A stretch of 55,914 nucleotides of DNA from Parachlamydiaceae bacterium (GCA_013816265.1 JACDES010000004.1:1-55914); one strand, 5' to 3'. Shown: positions 41,786 through 51,891, counted from the first letter of the stretch. Made by a program: numbers and translations. The notes: generated from the sequence alone by a model not told the origin.

Positions 41786-44152
41786 ATGCAAGACTTTGAA
41801 AAATTGGGCGTATTTTATCTCGGTAAAGTCATCGATTCAAAAACAGGTGAGCCCACTGATAATTTATTACTTTATGATTCAAAAAATTTTACAACACACG
41901 CTGTTTGTGTAGGTATGACAGGGAGTGGAAAAACAGGTTTGGGGATTGCAATCCTAGAAGAAGCTGCCTTAGATAAGATTCCTTCAATTATCATCGATCC
42001 AAAGGGCGATCTAGGAAATTTGCTATTAACGTTTCCACACTTATCCTCAGAAGAATTTCAGCCTTGGGTAGATTCTGCAGAGGCTGAAAGAAAAGGGAAG
42101 GATGCGGAGGAATATGCAAAAGTGGTTTCCAAAACATGGAATGATGGATTAGCTGCTAGCGGAGAAGGACCTGAGAGAATACAAAAATTAAAAAATTCAG
42201 TCGAGATGGCAATTTACACCCCTGCTAGCAAATCGGGTATACCACTATCGATTTTGAGTTCTTTTGAAGCACCCCCAAAAGAGCTTTTAGATGATTCTGA
42301 AGCAATGCGTGATCGTGTGTTATCTACAACTTCAAGTCTTCTTGGGCTAATTGGAGTCGATGCAGATCCTATAAAAAGTCGTGAACACATCCTGATTTCT
42401 ACAATTATTGATAGAGCTTGGAATAAGGGGATCGATCTCGATATCGCCACATTGATACAGCAGGTACAAAAACCCCCTTTTGATAAAATTGGCGTATTAG
42501 ATATCGACACTTTTTTTTCTCAAAAAGATCGTTTAGCGCTTTCAATTAATTTGAATAATCTTCTAGCTTCTCCTGGTTTTAAAGCATGGATGGAAGGTGA
42601 TCCGCTCGATATCCAGCAACTATTATATACGAAAGAAGGAAAACCTAAGCTTTCAATCATATCGATCGCGCATTTATCGAATGCTGAAAGGATGTTTTTT
42701 GTTACCTTATTATTGAATGAATTCATTTCGTGGATGCGTGTACAGCCAGGTACGTCGAGTTTAAGGGCTATTTTGTATATGGATGAAATCTTTGGATTTT
42801 TTCCTCCCATAGCGACACCGCCTTCAAAGTTGCCTATGATAACATTATTGAAGCAGGCTCGTGCTTATGGCGTGGGTGTTGTGCTGTGCACTCAGAATCC
42901 TGTCGATCTAGATTATAAAGGGTTGTCAAACTGCGGTACATGGTTCATTGGTAAATTACAAACGGAACGAGATAAAGCCAGAGTTCTAGAAGGATTAAAT
43001 ACAGCCTCGAATGGAGAAATCCAGACGAAGGATCTTGATAAAATGATGTCTTCAGTCAAGAACAGAACTTTTATTATGCGAAGCATATACGAAAAAGATC
43101 CTATTATTTTTCAGACACGTTGGACGATGTCATATTTAAGAGGCCCTCTGACATTAACTCAAATAGCTAAATTGACAAAGAAGACATCTGAGACGATACC
43201 GACAGAAATATTCAAACCACGTAAAGCAACCAATAATATCATGGAAGCTAAACCTACTGTTCCTATAGGGATTCCAGAATTTTTTCTAAATATGGCCGAA
43301 CCAAAAAAGGCACATTATGTTCCTCAAGTCATTGGCTTAGCAAAATTGCATTTTGTTGACGCAAAAAATAAGATCGATCAATGGCAGGAAATCGGGATGA
43401 TCTCTGATTTAGATGATGATGGCAAAACTGTTAATTGGGATAAGTCAAAGAATCAACCTGGATTGAAAAATCAGCTTCAAAAAAATCCCCTCCCAAACAA
43501 AACTTATGATCAACTTCCAAGTTCATTAATGTCGGATAAAAATTTTTCCATTTTTGAAAAGGAGTTTACTGCATCATTGTATCAAAATCAAACATTAACT
43601 CTATTTAGTTCGCCTGAGCTATCAATCACATCAAATCCTGATGAAACTGAAGGGGAGTTTCGTGCTAGATTAGCAATTGTTCTTCGTGAGAAACGTGATG
43701 AGATGATAAAAAAGATACGCGATAAATATGAAAATAAAATTAATGTCCTTACGGATAAAGTTAGACGTGCGCAGGGAAAAGTTACACAGCAAAAGCAACA
43801 AGTTCTTTGGCAAAAAGCAGAGACATTTCTATCTTTTTTAACAACGATAATTGGCGCGTTTTTTAGAAGGGGAATAAGTAAAGGAACTATTACTGAGACA
43901 GGTACTTCAATGCGAAGGGCTGGTAGGATTGGTAAGGAAAGTCAAGAAGCCACTAATGCAGAGGAAAACTATCAGGGATACCAACAGCAATTGGATAAAT
44001 TACAGGCCGAAATGAATACTGAGATAACAAATAGTGTTGCTATCGGTGATTCAAGTGAAATAAAATTAGAGAACATCGACATCAGACCACGTAAAAGTGA
44101 TATCGCGATAGAAAAAGTTGGGATTGTTTGGGTGGATACATCTGAGGGATAA
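41786..44152 (+). CDS. HerA/FtsK-type ATPase (DUF87-like)
   Basis: 788 residues. Walker A is G43-M-T-G-S-G-K49-T50; DPKGDLGNLL (71-80) follows as in HerA/VirB4-type ATPases; Walker B is ILYMD333-E334-IFGF; the Gln of sensor TQNP (VVLCTQNPVDLDYKG) and the region RTFIMR are present. The ring-forming ATPase core covers about 1-460. The C-terminus (about 620-700) is a coiled coil, then a short hydrophobic segment (AETFLSFLTTIIGAFFRRG) near 680. No NurA nuclease or secretion genes are adjacent, so it is a stand-alone translocase of unknown cargo. Start supported weakly by AAGAG. Confidence 0.85.
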   Translation: MQDFEKLGVFYLGKVIDSKTGEPTDNLLLYDSKNFTTHAVCVGMTGSGKTGLGIAILEEAALDKIPSIIIDPKGDLGNLLLTFPHLSSEEFQPWVDSAEAERKGKDAEEYAKVVSKTWNDGLAASGEGPERIQKLKNSVEMAIYTPASKSGIPLSILSSFEAPPKELLDDSEAMRDRVLSTTSSLLGLIGVDADPIKSREHILISTIIDRAWNKGIDLDIATLIQQVQKPPFDKIGVLDIDTFFSQKDRLALSINLNNLLASPGFKAWMEGDPLDIQQLLYTKEGKPKLSIISIAHLSNAERMFFVTLLLNEFISWMRVQPGTSSLRAILYMDEIFGFFPPIATPPSKLPMITLLKQARAYGVGVVLCTQNPVDLDYKGLSNCGTWFIGKLQTERDKARVLEGLNTASNGEIQTKDLDKMMSSVKNRTFIMRSIYEKDPIIFQTRWTMSYLRGPLTLTQIAKLTKKTSETIPTEIFKPRKATNNIMEAKPTVPIGIPEFFLNMAEPKKAHYVPQVIGLAKLHFVDAKNKIDQWQEIGMISDLDDDGKTVNWDKSKNQPGLKNQLQKNPLPNKTYDQLPSSLMSDKNFSIFEKEFTASLYQNQTLTLFSSPELSITSNPDETEGEFRARLAIVLREKRDEMIKKIRDKYENKINVLTDKVRRAQGKVTQQKQQVLWQKAETFLSFLTTIIGAFFRRGISKGTITETGTSMRRAGRIGKESQEATNAEENYQGYQQQLDKLQAEMNTEITNSVAIGDSSEIKLENIDIRPRKSDIAIEKVGIVWVDTSEG

Positions 44153-44892
44153 AAGAATTCGCTTTGGTTTTACATAAGCCAAAACTAATTGGATTTTTAG
44201 AGTAAAAAATTGTCAATTATTACCGCCTGGGGAATCACTGCGGATGCAGTTTAATTTAGGTAGCCAGGGGTAATGCGGCCCTGAAACCCATGATTCGCGT
44301 AAAAATTTTGAAAGGTAGTGGGCAACCATTTAAGTATAGTTCTATGGCTGTTCTCAATAATTTTGTTTACATGATTCTCTTTGTTAGCTCGAAAGAGTGT
44401 CTGTTCAAAGCCCAGAGTGACCAGAGGGAACTCTGGGTAAATAAAAAAAAGATCGGAGCCCGTTTCAGGGCGATTCAAATACGTGATGTTACATAAATTC
44501 ACGTCATACTAACCACTCATTTGTGTGATGATCCAAAAATATAGAATCATTTAAATACCTTTATTATAAGAAGCAGTAACATATGCTCTGGTTTAGGTGG
44601 AAAAAAAATTACGCGAATCATGGGTGAAAGGGCAAAGTAACCCCTGGTTTATTATATAGAAAAATAGAACTGCGGATTCAGTTCAATAATTGCGTGAGTC
44701 TCCACCATGCGATTATTGAACTGCATCCGCAGTTCTATATTCTTGTTATACTATCCAGGGGTAGCATGCCCTTTTCAGGTCTGCGCAACCCCTGGCTACC
44801 TATATTTAACTGCGGAGCAGTTAGACGAGTTCAATAATTATTAAATCAATATGTCAAGATTTAACACTTAACTTTGGATTGCATGTCGCTTA
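44153..44892. repeat. Nested palindrome cluster with a family C half
   Basis: 740 nt without a gene. Long arms ggtagccaggggtaatgcgg...cccatgattcgcg (44259-44309) pair with 44602-44654 (acgcgaatcatgggt...aacccctgg). The partial family C repeat (44379-44475) lies inside that loop. A separate palindrome (arms about 44666-44694 and 44708-44737, tagaactgcggat type) and a further pair of cccctgg/ccagggg blocks (44754-44800) follow. A decayed family B start is seen at 44876. The structure resembles 6185-6943: elements inserted into elements. Confidence 0.7.
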
Positions 44893-46131
44893 CTACGGAC
44901 GTTTTCTCACAAAATTCTGATTCGGTCTATTTTGTACATTTCTCTTTTGTCCACCTTGTTGCATGCGACCATTGATAATTGGTTCAGCCTTAATGGAAGG
45001 ATCGGGTTCATAACCTGGAATTACAACTTTAGGAAGTTCTTTTTTCAATAAACGCTCGATATCTTTTAACAATTTGTGTTCATCGATACAAACGAGAGAT
45101 ACAGCTTTACCTTCATTTCCTGCACGACCCGTACGGCCTATGCGATGAACATAATCTTCTGGTACATTTGGCAGTTCATAGTTTACTACAAAAGGTAATT
45201 GATCGATGTCAATTCCTCTGGCAGCAATATCGGTTGCAACTAAAACTCTAGCGGTACCTTGCTTGAAATCTGCTAAGGCTTTAGTTCGGGCGGATTGGCT
45301 TTTATTCCCGTGAATTGCTGCAGAGGTAATTCCATCCATTTCTAGTTGTTGAGAAAGACGATTGGCGCCATGTTTTGTTCTTGTAAAAACGAGAACCTGT
45401 CTCCATTTTTCTGAAGCAATTAGATGGGACAGAAGAGCACGTTTACGTTTGCTATCAACTGGATAAATTATTTGTGAGACCCCTTCTGCTGTAGTATTGC
45501 GACGGGTGACTTCGATAGTTTTTGGGTCTTTCAATAGTCCCTGAGCAAGCTTTCGGATTTCATCAGAAAAGGTTGCGGAGAATAGTAAATTTTGACGCTG
45601 CTTTGGTAATTGGGCAATGATTTTGCGGATATCGTTAATAAATCCCATATCTAACATACGGTCAGCTTCATCTAGAATAAGTATTTCGACTTTCGATAGA
45701 TCGACGGTTCCTTGATTGACGTGATCTAAAAGACGACCTGGAGTAGCGATAAGGATATCTACACCTTTTCGCAAGTTGTTAATTTGAGTATTGATATTAA
45801 CTCCGCCAAAAACGATTGCGGATTTGAGAGGAAGATATTTTCCGTAGGTTTTTACGCTTTCGCCAACTTGAGCCGCAAGTTCTCTTGTTGGGGTTAAAAT
45901 AAGAGCGCGAATATGAGGAGTTTTATTTTGGCTTCTTTTGTGTAAAAGTTGTAGGACTGGAACAGTAAAAGCTGCTGTTTTACCGGTACCGGTTTGGGCA
46001 CCAACAATTGCATCGTTTCCGGCTAATACGATTGGAATTGCTTGTTGCTGTACTTGAGTTGGTATATCGTAGCCTTCTTCTGCTATAGCGCGAAGAATTT
46101 CAGCTAAAAGGTCTAGGGTAGCGAATGACAT
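44893..46131 (-). CDS. rhlE: DEAD-box RNA helicase, RhlE type
   Basis: 412 residues. All main helicase motifs are present: Q motif [14 protein letters not shown] (20-33), Walker A AQTGTGKT (45-52), PTRELAAQ (81-88), D154-E-A-D157, S185-A-T187, and [10 protein letters not shown] near 321-330. The N-terminus [20 protein letters not shown] is close to E. coli RhlE. The C-terminus is short and basic ([20 protein letters not shown]). It unwinds RNA duplexes in ribosome assembly or mRNA decay. AGGA ribosome-binding site. The cold-shock gene upstream on the same strand suggests a joint low-temperature role. Confidence 0.93.
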   Translation of the reverse strand: MSFATLDLLAEILRAIAEEGYDIPTQVQQQAIPIVLAGNDAIVGAQTGTGKTAAFTVPVLQLLHKRSQNKTPHIRALILTPTRELAAQVGESVKTYGKYLPLKSAIVFGGVNINTQINNLRKGVDILIATPGRLLDHVNQGTVDLSKVEILILDEADRMLDMGFINDIRKIIAQLPKQRQNLLFSATFSDEIRKLAQGLLKDPKTIEVTRRNTTAEGVSQIIYPVDSKRKRALLSHLIASEKWRQVLVFTRTKHGANRLSQQLEMDGITSAAIHGNKSQSARTKALADFKQGTARVLVATDIAARGIDIDQLPFVVNYELPNVPEDYVHRIGRTGRAGNEGKAVSLVCIDEHKLLKDIERLLKKELPKVVIPGYEPDPSIKAEPIINGRMQQGGQKRNVQNRPNQNFVRKRP

Positions 46132-46561
46132 AGAAATATTCCTATTGTTTTGTCCACCCTGAACGTATTTAGAGACGAACTTGGCCGACTGAATTTAAAA
46201 AAAATGTGTGTATAGAGCGATGAGATAAAGTAAATAAAGATAAGCTTAGATTTTATCGAAGAAAACAACGCTAACATTAGGAAGGTATTTTCTATAATAG
46301 AAAAAACAAAGATTGATTTTCTTTATATGATCGAACGTAACATATTTATATTATAACAATTAAATATATAATAGTAAATAGTTTTTTATAATAGCTAGAT
46401 TCATCATGATTAATAAGTCCCTCCAATCAGAGATTGGAGGGGACTAAACTTCACTTAGATATTCTCTAGAGTTTTGCCTATAAACTAATTTTGTCTCAAA
46501 TAAACATCATGACCAAATTAGGTAAAGGCTCTACAAAAGAGATTAATCCAAGACAGCCAGA
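46132..46561. other. AT-rich intergenic region with one hairpin
   Basis: 430 nt between cspA-like and rhlE. Most is AT-rich leader of rhlE. A stable hairpin (gtccctccaat, 46417-46427, with attggaggggac, 46433-46444) lies about 120 nt beyond the cold-shock gene and may be its terminator, though it has no T-run on the minus strand. No repeat family and no open frame of note. Confidence 0.5.
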
Positions 46562-46768
46562 TTACATTAGTTCAACTTCTGTAGCTTCTGGGCCTTTACG
46601 TCCTGGACCTTCAACGAACATAACTGCTTGACCTTCATAAATAGAATGAGCATCACCTTTTATGTTGCTTGTATGAACAAATAGTTCTTTTCCACCGTTA
46701 TCAGGTGTAATGAAGCCGAAGCCTTTCTGTGAGTTGAAAAACTTAATTTTGCCTTTAGATTTTGACAC
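46562..46768 (-). CDS. Cold-shock domain protein
   Basis: 68 residues, one cold-shock domain. RNP1 is KGFGFITP (15-22) and RNP2 is LFVHTSNI (29-36); the N-terminus KGKIKFFNSQ is typical. These proteins bind single-stranded RNA and DNA and melt structures. The start is GTG 46768, with GGGGAAA about eight bases upstream. A leader of over 100 nt lies before it, the usual place for thermoresponsive control. Neighbour of the RhlE helicase gene. Confidence 0.93.
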   Translation of the reverse strand: MSKSKGKIKFFNSQKGFGFITPDNGGKELFVHTSNIKGDAHSIYEGQAVMFVEGPGRKGPEATEVELM

Positions 46769-47027
46769 TTGTATTTCCCCGTTTATTTGTTGTTTTGTTT
46801 CTTAAAACTCATTTTGGGAGCTTTAAGAATTTTTTTCTTTTACGCTTGCCCAATAAAATTTAGAGCAAGGCTAAGAGATGAAAAATGACTCTTATCCGTA
46901 TTATACATAGAACGTTGATTTTTTTACTCTATTTTCTCACTATTTTTTTAATCTCGTGCAAAAAACATTAATTTTCAATGTTTTGTGACGAATTCTTGAC
47001 TGAAAAAAAATGGAGCTCTCGTTGTTT

Positions 47028-48755
47028 TTAAGCTCTCTTCGACTCTTTGCCTTCTTTAGCATCACCCTTTGTTTCATGATTTTCTATAGGTATATTCTCG
47101 ATTTGTTGAAGTGCTACATCGATCATATTTATGGGCTTATACTTAAAAAAGGAACTAATCGGATAAGAAAATCCTGTTATTCGGCCGGTGCTACCCCAGT
47201 TTGGTAATTTCTGTGTGTCTTTTGGTCTGATGTTAATAATCTCTAGTTTTTGTAAAGCCCAGGTTACTGTATTATCATCACCCTTTCTTTTTAGAGGATC
47301 TAAAAATGCTGTGGAATTAAATTCGGGTACAGGTCCGTTTTCTTTTTGTTCATCAATATTTTTTAGCATTCTTTTTACTTCCGTACTATGGACAATCCAA
47401 ATAGTAGATCTACGTACTATTCCTAACAGCTCTTTAATTTGAGATTCATCCACAAATCTTGTGGATTGAATCCCCGTTTTTTTTCCACCTTGAGGTCTTT
47501 TTAAAAATGCTTTGTGTATGAAGTATACATTTTTTTCGAGCCCCTCCACGAGGATTTCTATATTGTCCTTATCATAAGCTACTAACATTACTGTCCACAT
47601 AGAATCACTCAACTTAATATTTTCATCGACTTTGCTGGTAGGTGTTGATTTACGTACGATCGAGAATATATTAAAAAAAGGAGTCATTGTGGATTCGTCA
47701 AAACTTTCGGGGAATTTCAAATCAAATAATACCTGTTCAGCAATACCTGTAAGTTTATCTAGCTGTTGCCAAACTAGCACATTTGTCGTTGTCCTCTTTA
47801 AAATAGTGACTTCCTTATTATTACCGAGGTCCCATTTACAACAAGGTTTTACAAGATTTGTGTCTCCATTATCTTCGACTACCACTTCCTGTTGCTCAAA
47901 TTCAATTTCGGGTATTCCGCCGATTTGTCGTTTATCTATAAGATGAATTTTTATTTTACCATTACTTTCAGTAATTACTTTGCAGGCGAGGTAATGAGGA
48001 CTTTTCAATAAGAAAACCGAATTTTTACGTTTTTCAACATCTACAACGGCCCATTGACGATACTGTTGTAAGAAGATAGCGGTTTTATCTACCAATACCA
48101 CTTCTTGTTTAGAAAGATCTGAAATGGCTTTTTGAATGCTTTCAAAGCCTCTAATAGGTTTACTTTGTTGGTAATAACCAGGAGTTAGTTGTACATGGCA
48201 CACTAAATTATCTTTGTTTCCTTTAATAAGACGAACTTCCTTATCATCTTTAAAACCCCAAACTTTGCTTGGAGTTGTAAAAACAAACGATCCATCATCT
48301 TCTAAAACCACTTCGCATTTACTTACAAAAGATCGTAAGTCTTCAATATATAATCTTAATAAATCACCATCTTGTTTTTTGATTGTATTTTCAGACTCGA
48401 TTGTTAAGATTGATTTGCTATTTACCCTTTCTAACCGGTACTCTTTAGATCTAGTTAGTCTATTGCAACACGAACTTCTATTACTATTTCCGCTTAATTC
48501 TACAACTCTACATAGGCCGTTTGCAAAAAGGCTAATTGTTTTGTTATCTACCTTCCAAGTACGAAGGGGCTTTTCATCCCATGCGCCAAATGTACAAACA
48601 GAGAAAATGGATTTAACGACAGAATTTATTAGGCATTGCTGGGATCTTTTTACGGAATATACAAGTCTATCTCCAGGATTTAGCTCTCTGAATTGATTGC
48701 CACCGACAAGTCCAAGAGTGCTTGCTTGTTGTTGAATAATTGAAAAAGCATTCAT
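47028..48755 (-). CDS. Hypothetical protein, inactive-looking member of a paralogue pair
   Basis: 575 residues from ATG 48755 (ribosome-binding site AAGGA; a TTG two codons earlier is in frame). The region 1-380 consists of beta-rich segments. The C-terminal region (about 385-545) aligns with that of the next gene: WTVMLVAY...ILVEGLEKN, IWIVHSTEVKRMLKNI, and NTVTWALQKLEIINIRP. Where the paralogue has His (NHAQIIIEG) and Cys (DNCTTWA), this copy has none. No signal peptide; a long Cys-containing patch (SSCCNRL) near residue 95. Function unknown; a pseudoenzyme is a reasonable idea. Confidence 0.65.
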   Translation of the reverse strand: MNAFSIIQQQASTLGLVGGNQFRELNPGDRLVYSVKRSQQCLINSVVKSIFSVCTFGAWDEKPLRTWKVDNKTISLFANGLCRVVELSGNSNRSSCCNRLTRSKEYRLERVNSKSILTIESENTIKKQDGDLLRLYIEDLRSFVSKCEVVLEDDGSFVFTTPSKVWGFKDDKEVRLIKGNKDNLVCHVQLTPGYYQQSKPIRGFESIQKAISDLSKQEVVLVDKTAIFLQQYRQWAVVDVEKRKNSVFLLKSPHYLACKVITESNGKIKIHLIDKRQIGGIPEIEFEQQEVVVEDNGDTNLVKPCCKWDLGNNKEVTILKRTTTNVLVWQQLDKLTGIAEQVLFDLKFPESFDESTMTPFFNIFSIVRKSTPTSKVDENIKLSDSMWTVMLVAYDKDNIEILVEGLEKNVYFIHKAFLKRPQGGKKTGIQSTRFVDESQIKELLGIVRRSTIWIVHSTEVKRMLKNIDEQKENGPVPEFNSTAFLDPLKRKGDDNTVTWALQKLEIINIRPKDTQKLPNWGSTGRITGFSYPISSFFKYKPINMIDVALQQIENIPIENHETKGDAKEGKESKRA

Positions 48756-48808
48756 ATTCAAAATCCTTTAAATTAAGTGTGTCTAGATTGAAAAATTAGT
48801 TAGTTCAA

Positions 48809-50509
48809 TTAAATACTGGGTGTTACTTCTATTTTTTCATAGAACTCTGGTGGGTGGGTGTATTGTCTAGTCGTAGTGGCTAGAAAAGATAGGCAGGCGT
48901 AAATTCCCCCGGTCGGTTTGATGTTAAGATCTTTTAATCTTTTCAAAGCCCATGTGGTGCAATTGTCTTTATCATAACCTTTGACAAACACCGATTTATC
49001 TCCCAGTCTAAAATATTCTGGCGGGTTTCTATCGAGATTTGATAGAAATGTTTGTACTTCAGAGCTGGGTACCATCCATATTTCAGAACGTTGAGTGATT
49101 TCGAGTTTAGGTGCTTCAATGAATGTATCCCTTATTCTTGACCCGGTGAAATCGGTCATGAACATAAAATATTTTCCCACTTCTTCTTTAAAATTTCCAT
49201 CATTTATGCCTTCTATAATAATTTGTGCATGATTGTCGAATAAACCATTATGAGAAATCAATGTCACAGCCCACATAAACTTACTTACAAGCATACGTTT
49301 ATCTATCTGACTTTGTATGCTTATTGGTTCTATCTCGATGTATTCATTTTTGACGATTCTTGTTACTTTGAAGTCTTTGAGGGCTTCCAAGCAATCATAG
49401 TTAATGTTATTTTTTAATGAGTTGAGATGTTGTCTAGTTATTGTGGAGCAGCGCTCGGAAGTTCGTAGAAAATCTTTTGTTGTAAAATATGGTAGTTCTT
49501 TTTGCACACCACCAATTCTATTATATATTGGATAATATTCATCTCTCTTAAATATTTGAAAAAATTTATGATTTTCTATTATGAAGAATCTTAGGGTTTC
49601 ATCACCTGTGATCATTTCAAAGATGGGATCAACCAAGTGAAGTCTTCCTTCAACAATGATGAGATGACTGTTATGGATGTCTTTCAATTTCGAAATGATA
49701 TCATTATCATCACTTTCCATTTCTGAGGGATCGTAATCAATTGCTCCCAACTTTACTATGCTATCTTGATTGAGTACTTTATACCGGATTTGTTTTCCAA
49801 AACGATAAAGGTTAATTTCTAGTTGCTTATTATCGAGTATAAATATTCTTTTATGGAAGTGTCTAAAGAATGTTGGGACAAAATTAATGGAATCAATTTC
49901 CACATAATTATTGGTTAGATTTGTAACGATGTTGTGTACTTCTTTGTGTAGGCTTTTATCTAATTTTGCAGAACTCTCCCAAAGAATTTTTCTTGCTTGT
50001 GTATTGATCAGGATAGTTAATCCATGATTCCCACCAAGAAAAGTTATTTCTTGTCCATTTACTTTTATATGTGTGAAGTATCTTAAAAATGATATAGAGC
50101 CATCTTTATGTTCAACTGCACTACATTTTGTTAGATAAAAAAATATTTCTTGTTGTGTTCCTAGACCTTTTGGTAAAGGGATTGGCCCGGTTTTAATTGT
50201 TTTTTCATTAATAATCACTTCACACGTAAGAATACCATTATTCATTATGAGTATAAGTTTCTTGTTCTGTGCACCATCTTGAAGCTGAGAGTAAAAACGC
50301 AAGCATGTATGACTTAGTTCGGGGGTGTTCGTTTTCTTTGTGCTCTTACACCAAATGCCAAAATTCAAATGAAAAACAGATGCAGCAAAGGATGATATTA
50401 GGGAGCAAATAAGACCTCTTTTTCTTTTAGAAGCGTCGAAAACCTTGTACTGATGTAAGTCTTGGTTCTCTAAAACGAACCTCTCAGGCGTCGCTATATG
50501 CAGTGTCAT
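48809..50509 (-). CDS. Hypothetical protein with putative Cys/His hydrolase domain, paralogue of 47028-48755
   Basis: 566 residues. The C-terminal domain has H427 in NHAQIIIEGIND and C517 in DNCTTWALKRL. A His on a strand before an EG turn, then a Cys at the start of a helix with the order H-then-C, recalls circularly permuted NlpC/P60-like folds (LRAT, PPPDE). This is motif-level evidence only. The N-terminus has a hydrophobic stretch (about 32-52, GLICSLISSFAASVFHLNFG). The gene is upstream of its paralogue on the same strand with 53 nt between them, so one transcript is likely. GAGGG ribosome-binding site. Confidence 0.65.
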   Translation of the reverse strand: MTLHIATPERFVLENQDLHQYKVFDASKRKRGLICSLISSFAASVFHLNFGIWCKSTKKTNTPELSHTCLRFYSQLQDGAQNKKLILIMNNGILTCEVIINEKTIKTGPIPLPKGLGTQQEIFFYLTKCSAVEHKDGSISFLRYFTHIKVNGQEITFLGGNHGLTILINTQARKILWESSAKLDKSLHKEVHNIVTNLTNNYVEIDSINFVPTFFRHFHKRIFILDNKQLEINLYRFGKQIRYKVLNQDSIVKLGAIDYDPSEMESDDNDIISKLKDIHNSHLIIVEGRLHLVDPIFEMITGDETLRFFIIENHKFFQIFKRDEYYPIYNRIGGVQKELPYFTTKDFLRTSERCSTITRQHLNSLKNNINYDCLEALKDFKVTRIVKNEYIEIEPISIQSQIDKRMLVSKFMWAVTLISHNGLFDNHAQIIIEGINDGNFKEEVGKYFMFMTDFTGSRIRDTFIEAPKLEITQRSEIWMVPSSEVQTFLSNLDRNPPEYFRLGDKSVFVKGYDKDNCTTWALKRLKDLNIKPTGGIYACLSFLATTTRQYTHPPEFYEKIEVTPSI

Positions 50510-50561
50510 CTAAAAACCCTCTCTTATAATTTTATGTTTTATTTATGATTTTTAAAGTACT

Positions 50562-51077
50562 TCAGTTTGCTGACAAAGACAATCCTGTCCCTGTACTTGC
50601 ATGGTGAGCACTTTTACTTTCTAGGGATGTGCTCGTATCTAAAGCAGATGTATCTGTAGAGGCGTCAATTGAGGCATGGGCACCTTCTTGAGATTTACCT
50701 TCGAATTTTTTTGTAGAATAGGCAACGGATTCGCCCACTAATGGGGAGACGATAGGAGGTAAATAAATAGCACCTAATACCTGGAGAGAACCGCCTAATC
50801 CAAGTGATATTGCTGAAATAGAAGTGTCGGTTATTTTTTTTAGGACATCGCTATTTTGAGGGGATTGGGAAATCGATCCCTTAATTGTTAATGCAGGTTG
50901 TTGTTCAATAGATACATCGACTTCGACTGGTTTTAGAGGATGTGTTGTAAAATAATCCTGAATATTTTTTGCTAATCCCATGCAAAATTTATGACCCCAT
51001 CGTTTTTTAGGGGAAATAGGAGTGTCACTTTGTGATAAAATCTCTTTTGAATGAGTAGTAGTAGGAAGTGTGTTCAT
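50562..51077 (-). CDS. Hypothetical Ser/Thr-rich protein with a weak hydrophobic segment
   Basis: 171 residues, unrecognised. The middle segment (about 88-118, SISAISLGLGGSLQVLGAIYLPPIVSPLVG) is hydrophobic and rich in Gly. The C-terminal 50 residues are Ser/Thr/Ala-rich and look disordered (DTSTSLESKSAHHASTGTG). TGAGGA ribosome-binding site. It heads the presumed three-gene minus-strand group with the paralogue pair, 52 nt apart. The composition is that of many chlamydial candidate effectors, but there is no specific motif. Confidence 0.6.
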   Translation of the reverse strand: MNTLPTTTHSKEILSQSDTPISPKKRWGHKFCMGLAKNIQDYFTTHPLKPVEVDVSIEQQPALTIKGSISQSPQNSDVLKKITDTSISAISLGLGGSLQVLGAIYLPPIVSPLVGESVAYSTKKFEGKSQEGAHASIDASTDTSALDTSTSLESKSAHHASTGTGLSLSAN

Positions 51078-51185
51078 GAATCCTCATAATGTTTTGCTAG
51101 TTTATTGTATTTGCTATACCACTGAGGGTTACGGCCGGATAGACAATGGTGAGCGAAGTGCGGCCATTACAGCGATACGTCTTTC

Positions 51186-51383
51186 GTCCATTTTTGTCCA
51201 TTGTTGTCCATTGTTGTCCATATAGTCCATACCGTCCATATACTTTATGGACTATATGGACTATATGGACTATATGGACAAAAATGGACATTATGGACAT
51301 TATGGACATTATGGACATTATGGACATTATGGACATTATGGACATTATGGACATTATGGACATTATGGACATTATGGACAAAA
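51186..51383. repeat. 9-bp minisatellite that reverses orientation
   Basis: Ten exact tandem copies of ATGGACATT fill 51284-51373. They are preceded by three ATGGACTAT and one ATGGACAAA (51247-51282) and followed by one ATGGACAAA. To the left (51186-51245) the same core is inverted: six GTCCAT units, spaced 9-10 nt. The switch point is near 51244, so the array can form a long hairpin. Because the unit is three codons long, all frames stay open; the resulting Met-Asp-Ile or Met-Ser-Ile repeats are artefacts. It lies between two minus-strand genes. Confidence 0.9.
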
Positions 51384-51468
51384 ATTACCCAGGGCAGCAA
51401 TTCTGCTGACCCGGACTAAACCTGTCGATCTCCTCCATGAGGATTATCAACAAGATTTTTGATAAATT

Positions 51469-51891
51469 CTAACGATTAGAAATCTGTTTTATGCTTACTA
51501 CTGTTATTACATCAGGCCCGATTTGTGGATTTGGTGTGAGTACAACTTTAACTTCGTAGCTTCGTATCTTTGTATCTGAATCATGATGCTTTTTTTTCTT
51601 GCAACGCGCATCGAAATCCATTAATAAATCATTCTCGGCTGAGAAATCACTATTGTCTTCTAAAAGTACTTCACGAGTAACAATTACATAAAAAATGGTG
51701 TTGGCTTCTAAATTTTTTGTTGTTCTTTTAATGTCAAAAATAGCTTCATTTTGACCTATTTTATTTTGTATTTTAGGACTATCTAAGATTGCTTGGTACT
51801 CGAGAATGGTTTCATTTAGTAAAGAGGGACGGGCATCTACTGATTGGAAACAGGCGAAGCTAAGGATTAAAGTAGCGATAAATTTTTTCAT
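51469..51891 (-). CDS. Small secreted hypothetical protein
   Basis: 140 residues. A clear signal peptide (1-20, MKKFIATLILSFACFQSVDA) is followed by a helical stretch and then beta strands; a basic patch CKKKKHH lies near 96. A strong GGAGG ribosome-binding site supports ATG 51891. It is likely periplasmic or exported; no family recognised. The minisatellite lies immediately downstream. Confidence 0.72.
   Translation of the reverse strand: MKKFIATLILSFACFQSVDARPSLLNETILEYQAILDSPKIQNKIGQNEAIFDIKRTTKNLEANTIFYVIVTREVLLEDNSDFSAENDLLMDFDARCKKKKHHDSDTKIRSYEVKVVLTPNPQIGPDVITVVSIKQISNR

Noticed and set aside
41786-44152. HerA-NurA DNA-end-processing or anti-phage system
   Set aside because: Only the HerA-like ATPase is present; neither neighbour is a nuclease or SIR2-type protein, so no defence system can be claimed.
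46132-46561. Riboswitch upstream of rhlE
   Set aside because: One simple hairpin only, with no known riboswitch core; AT-rich leader otherwise.
48214-48696. 160-codon plus-strand frame
   Set aside because: Antisense to the 575-residue minus-strand gene, rich in Ser/Leu as expected for a shadow, and without ribosome-binding site.
51186-51383. CRISPR array
   Set aside because: The repeats are contiguous 9-mers with no spacers, and no cas genes are present.
51097-51462. Four overlapping frames encoding Met-Ser-Ile, Met-Asp-Ile or Gly-His-Tyr repeats on both strands
   Set aside because: The 9-bp unit is a multiple of three and contains no stop codon, so every frame is open by construction. There are no ribosome-binding sites.
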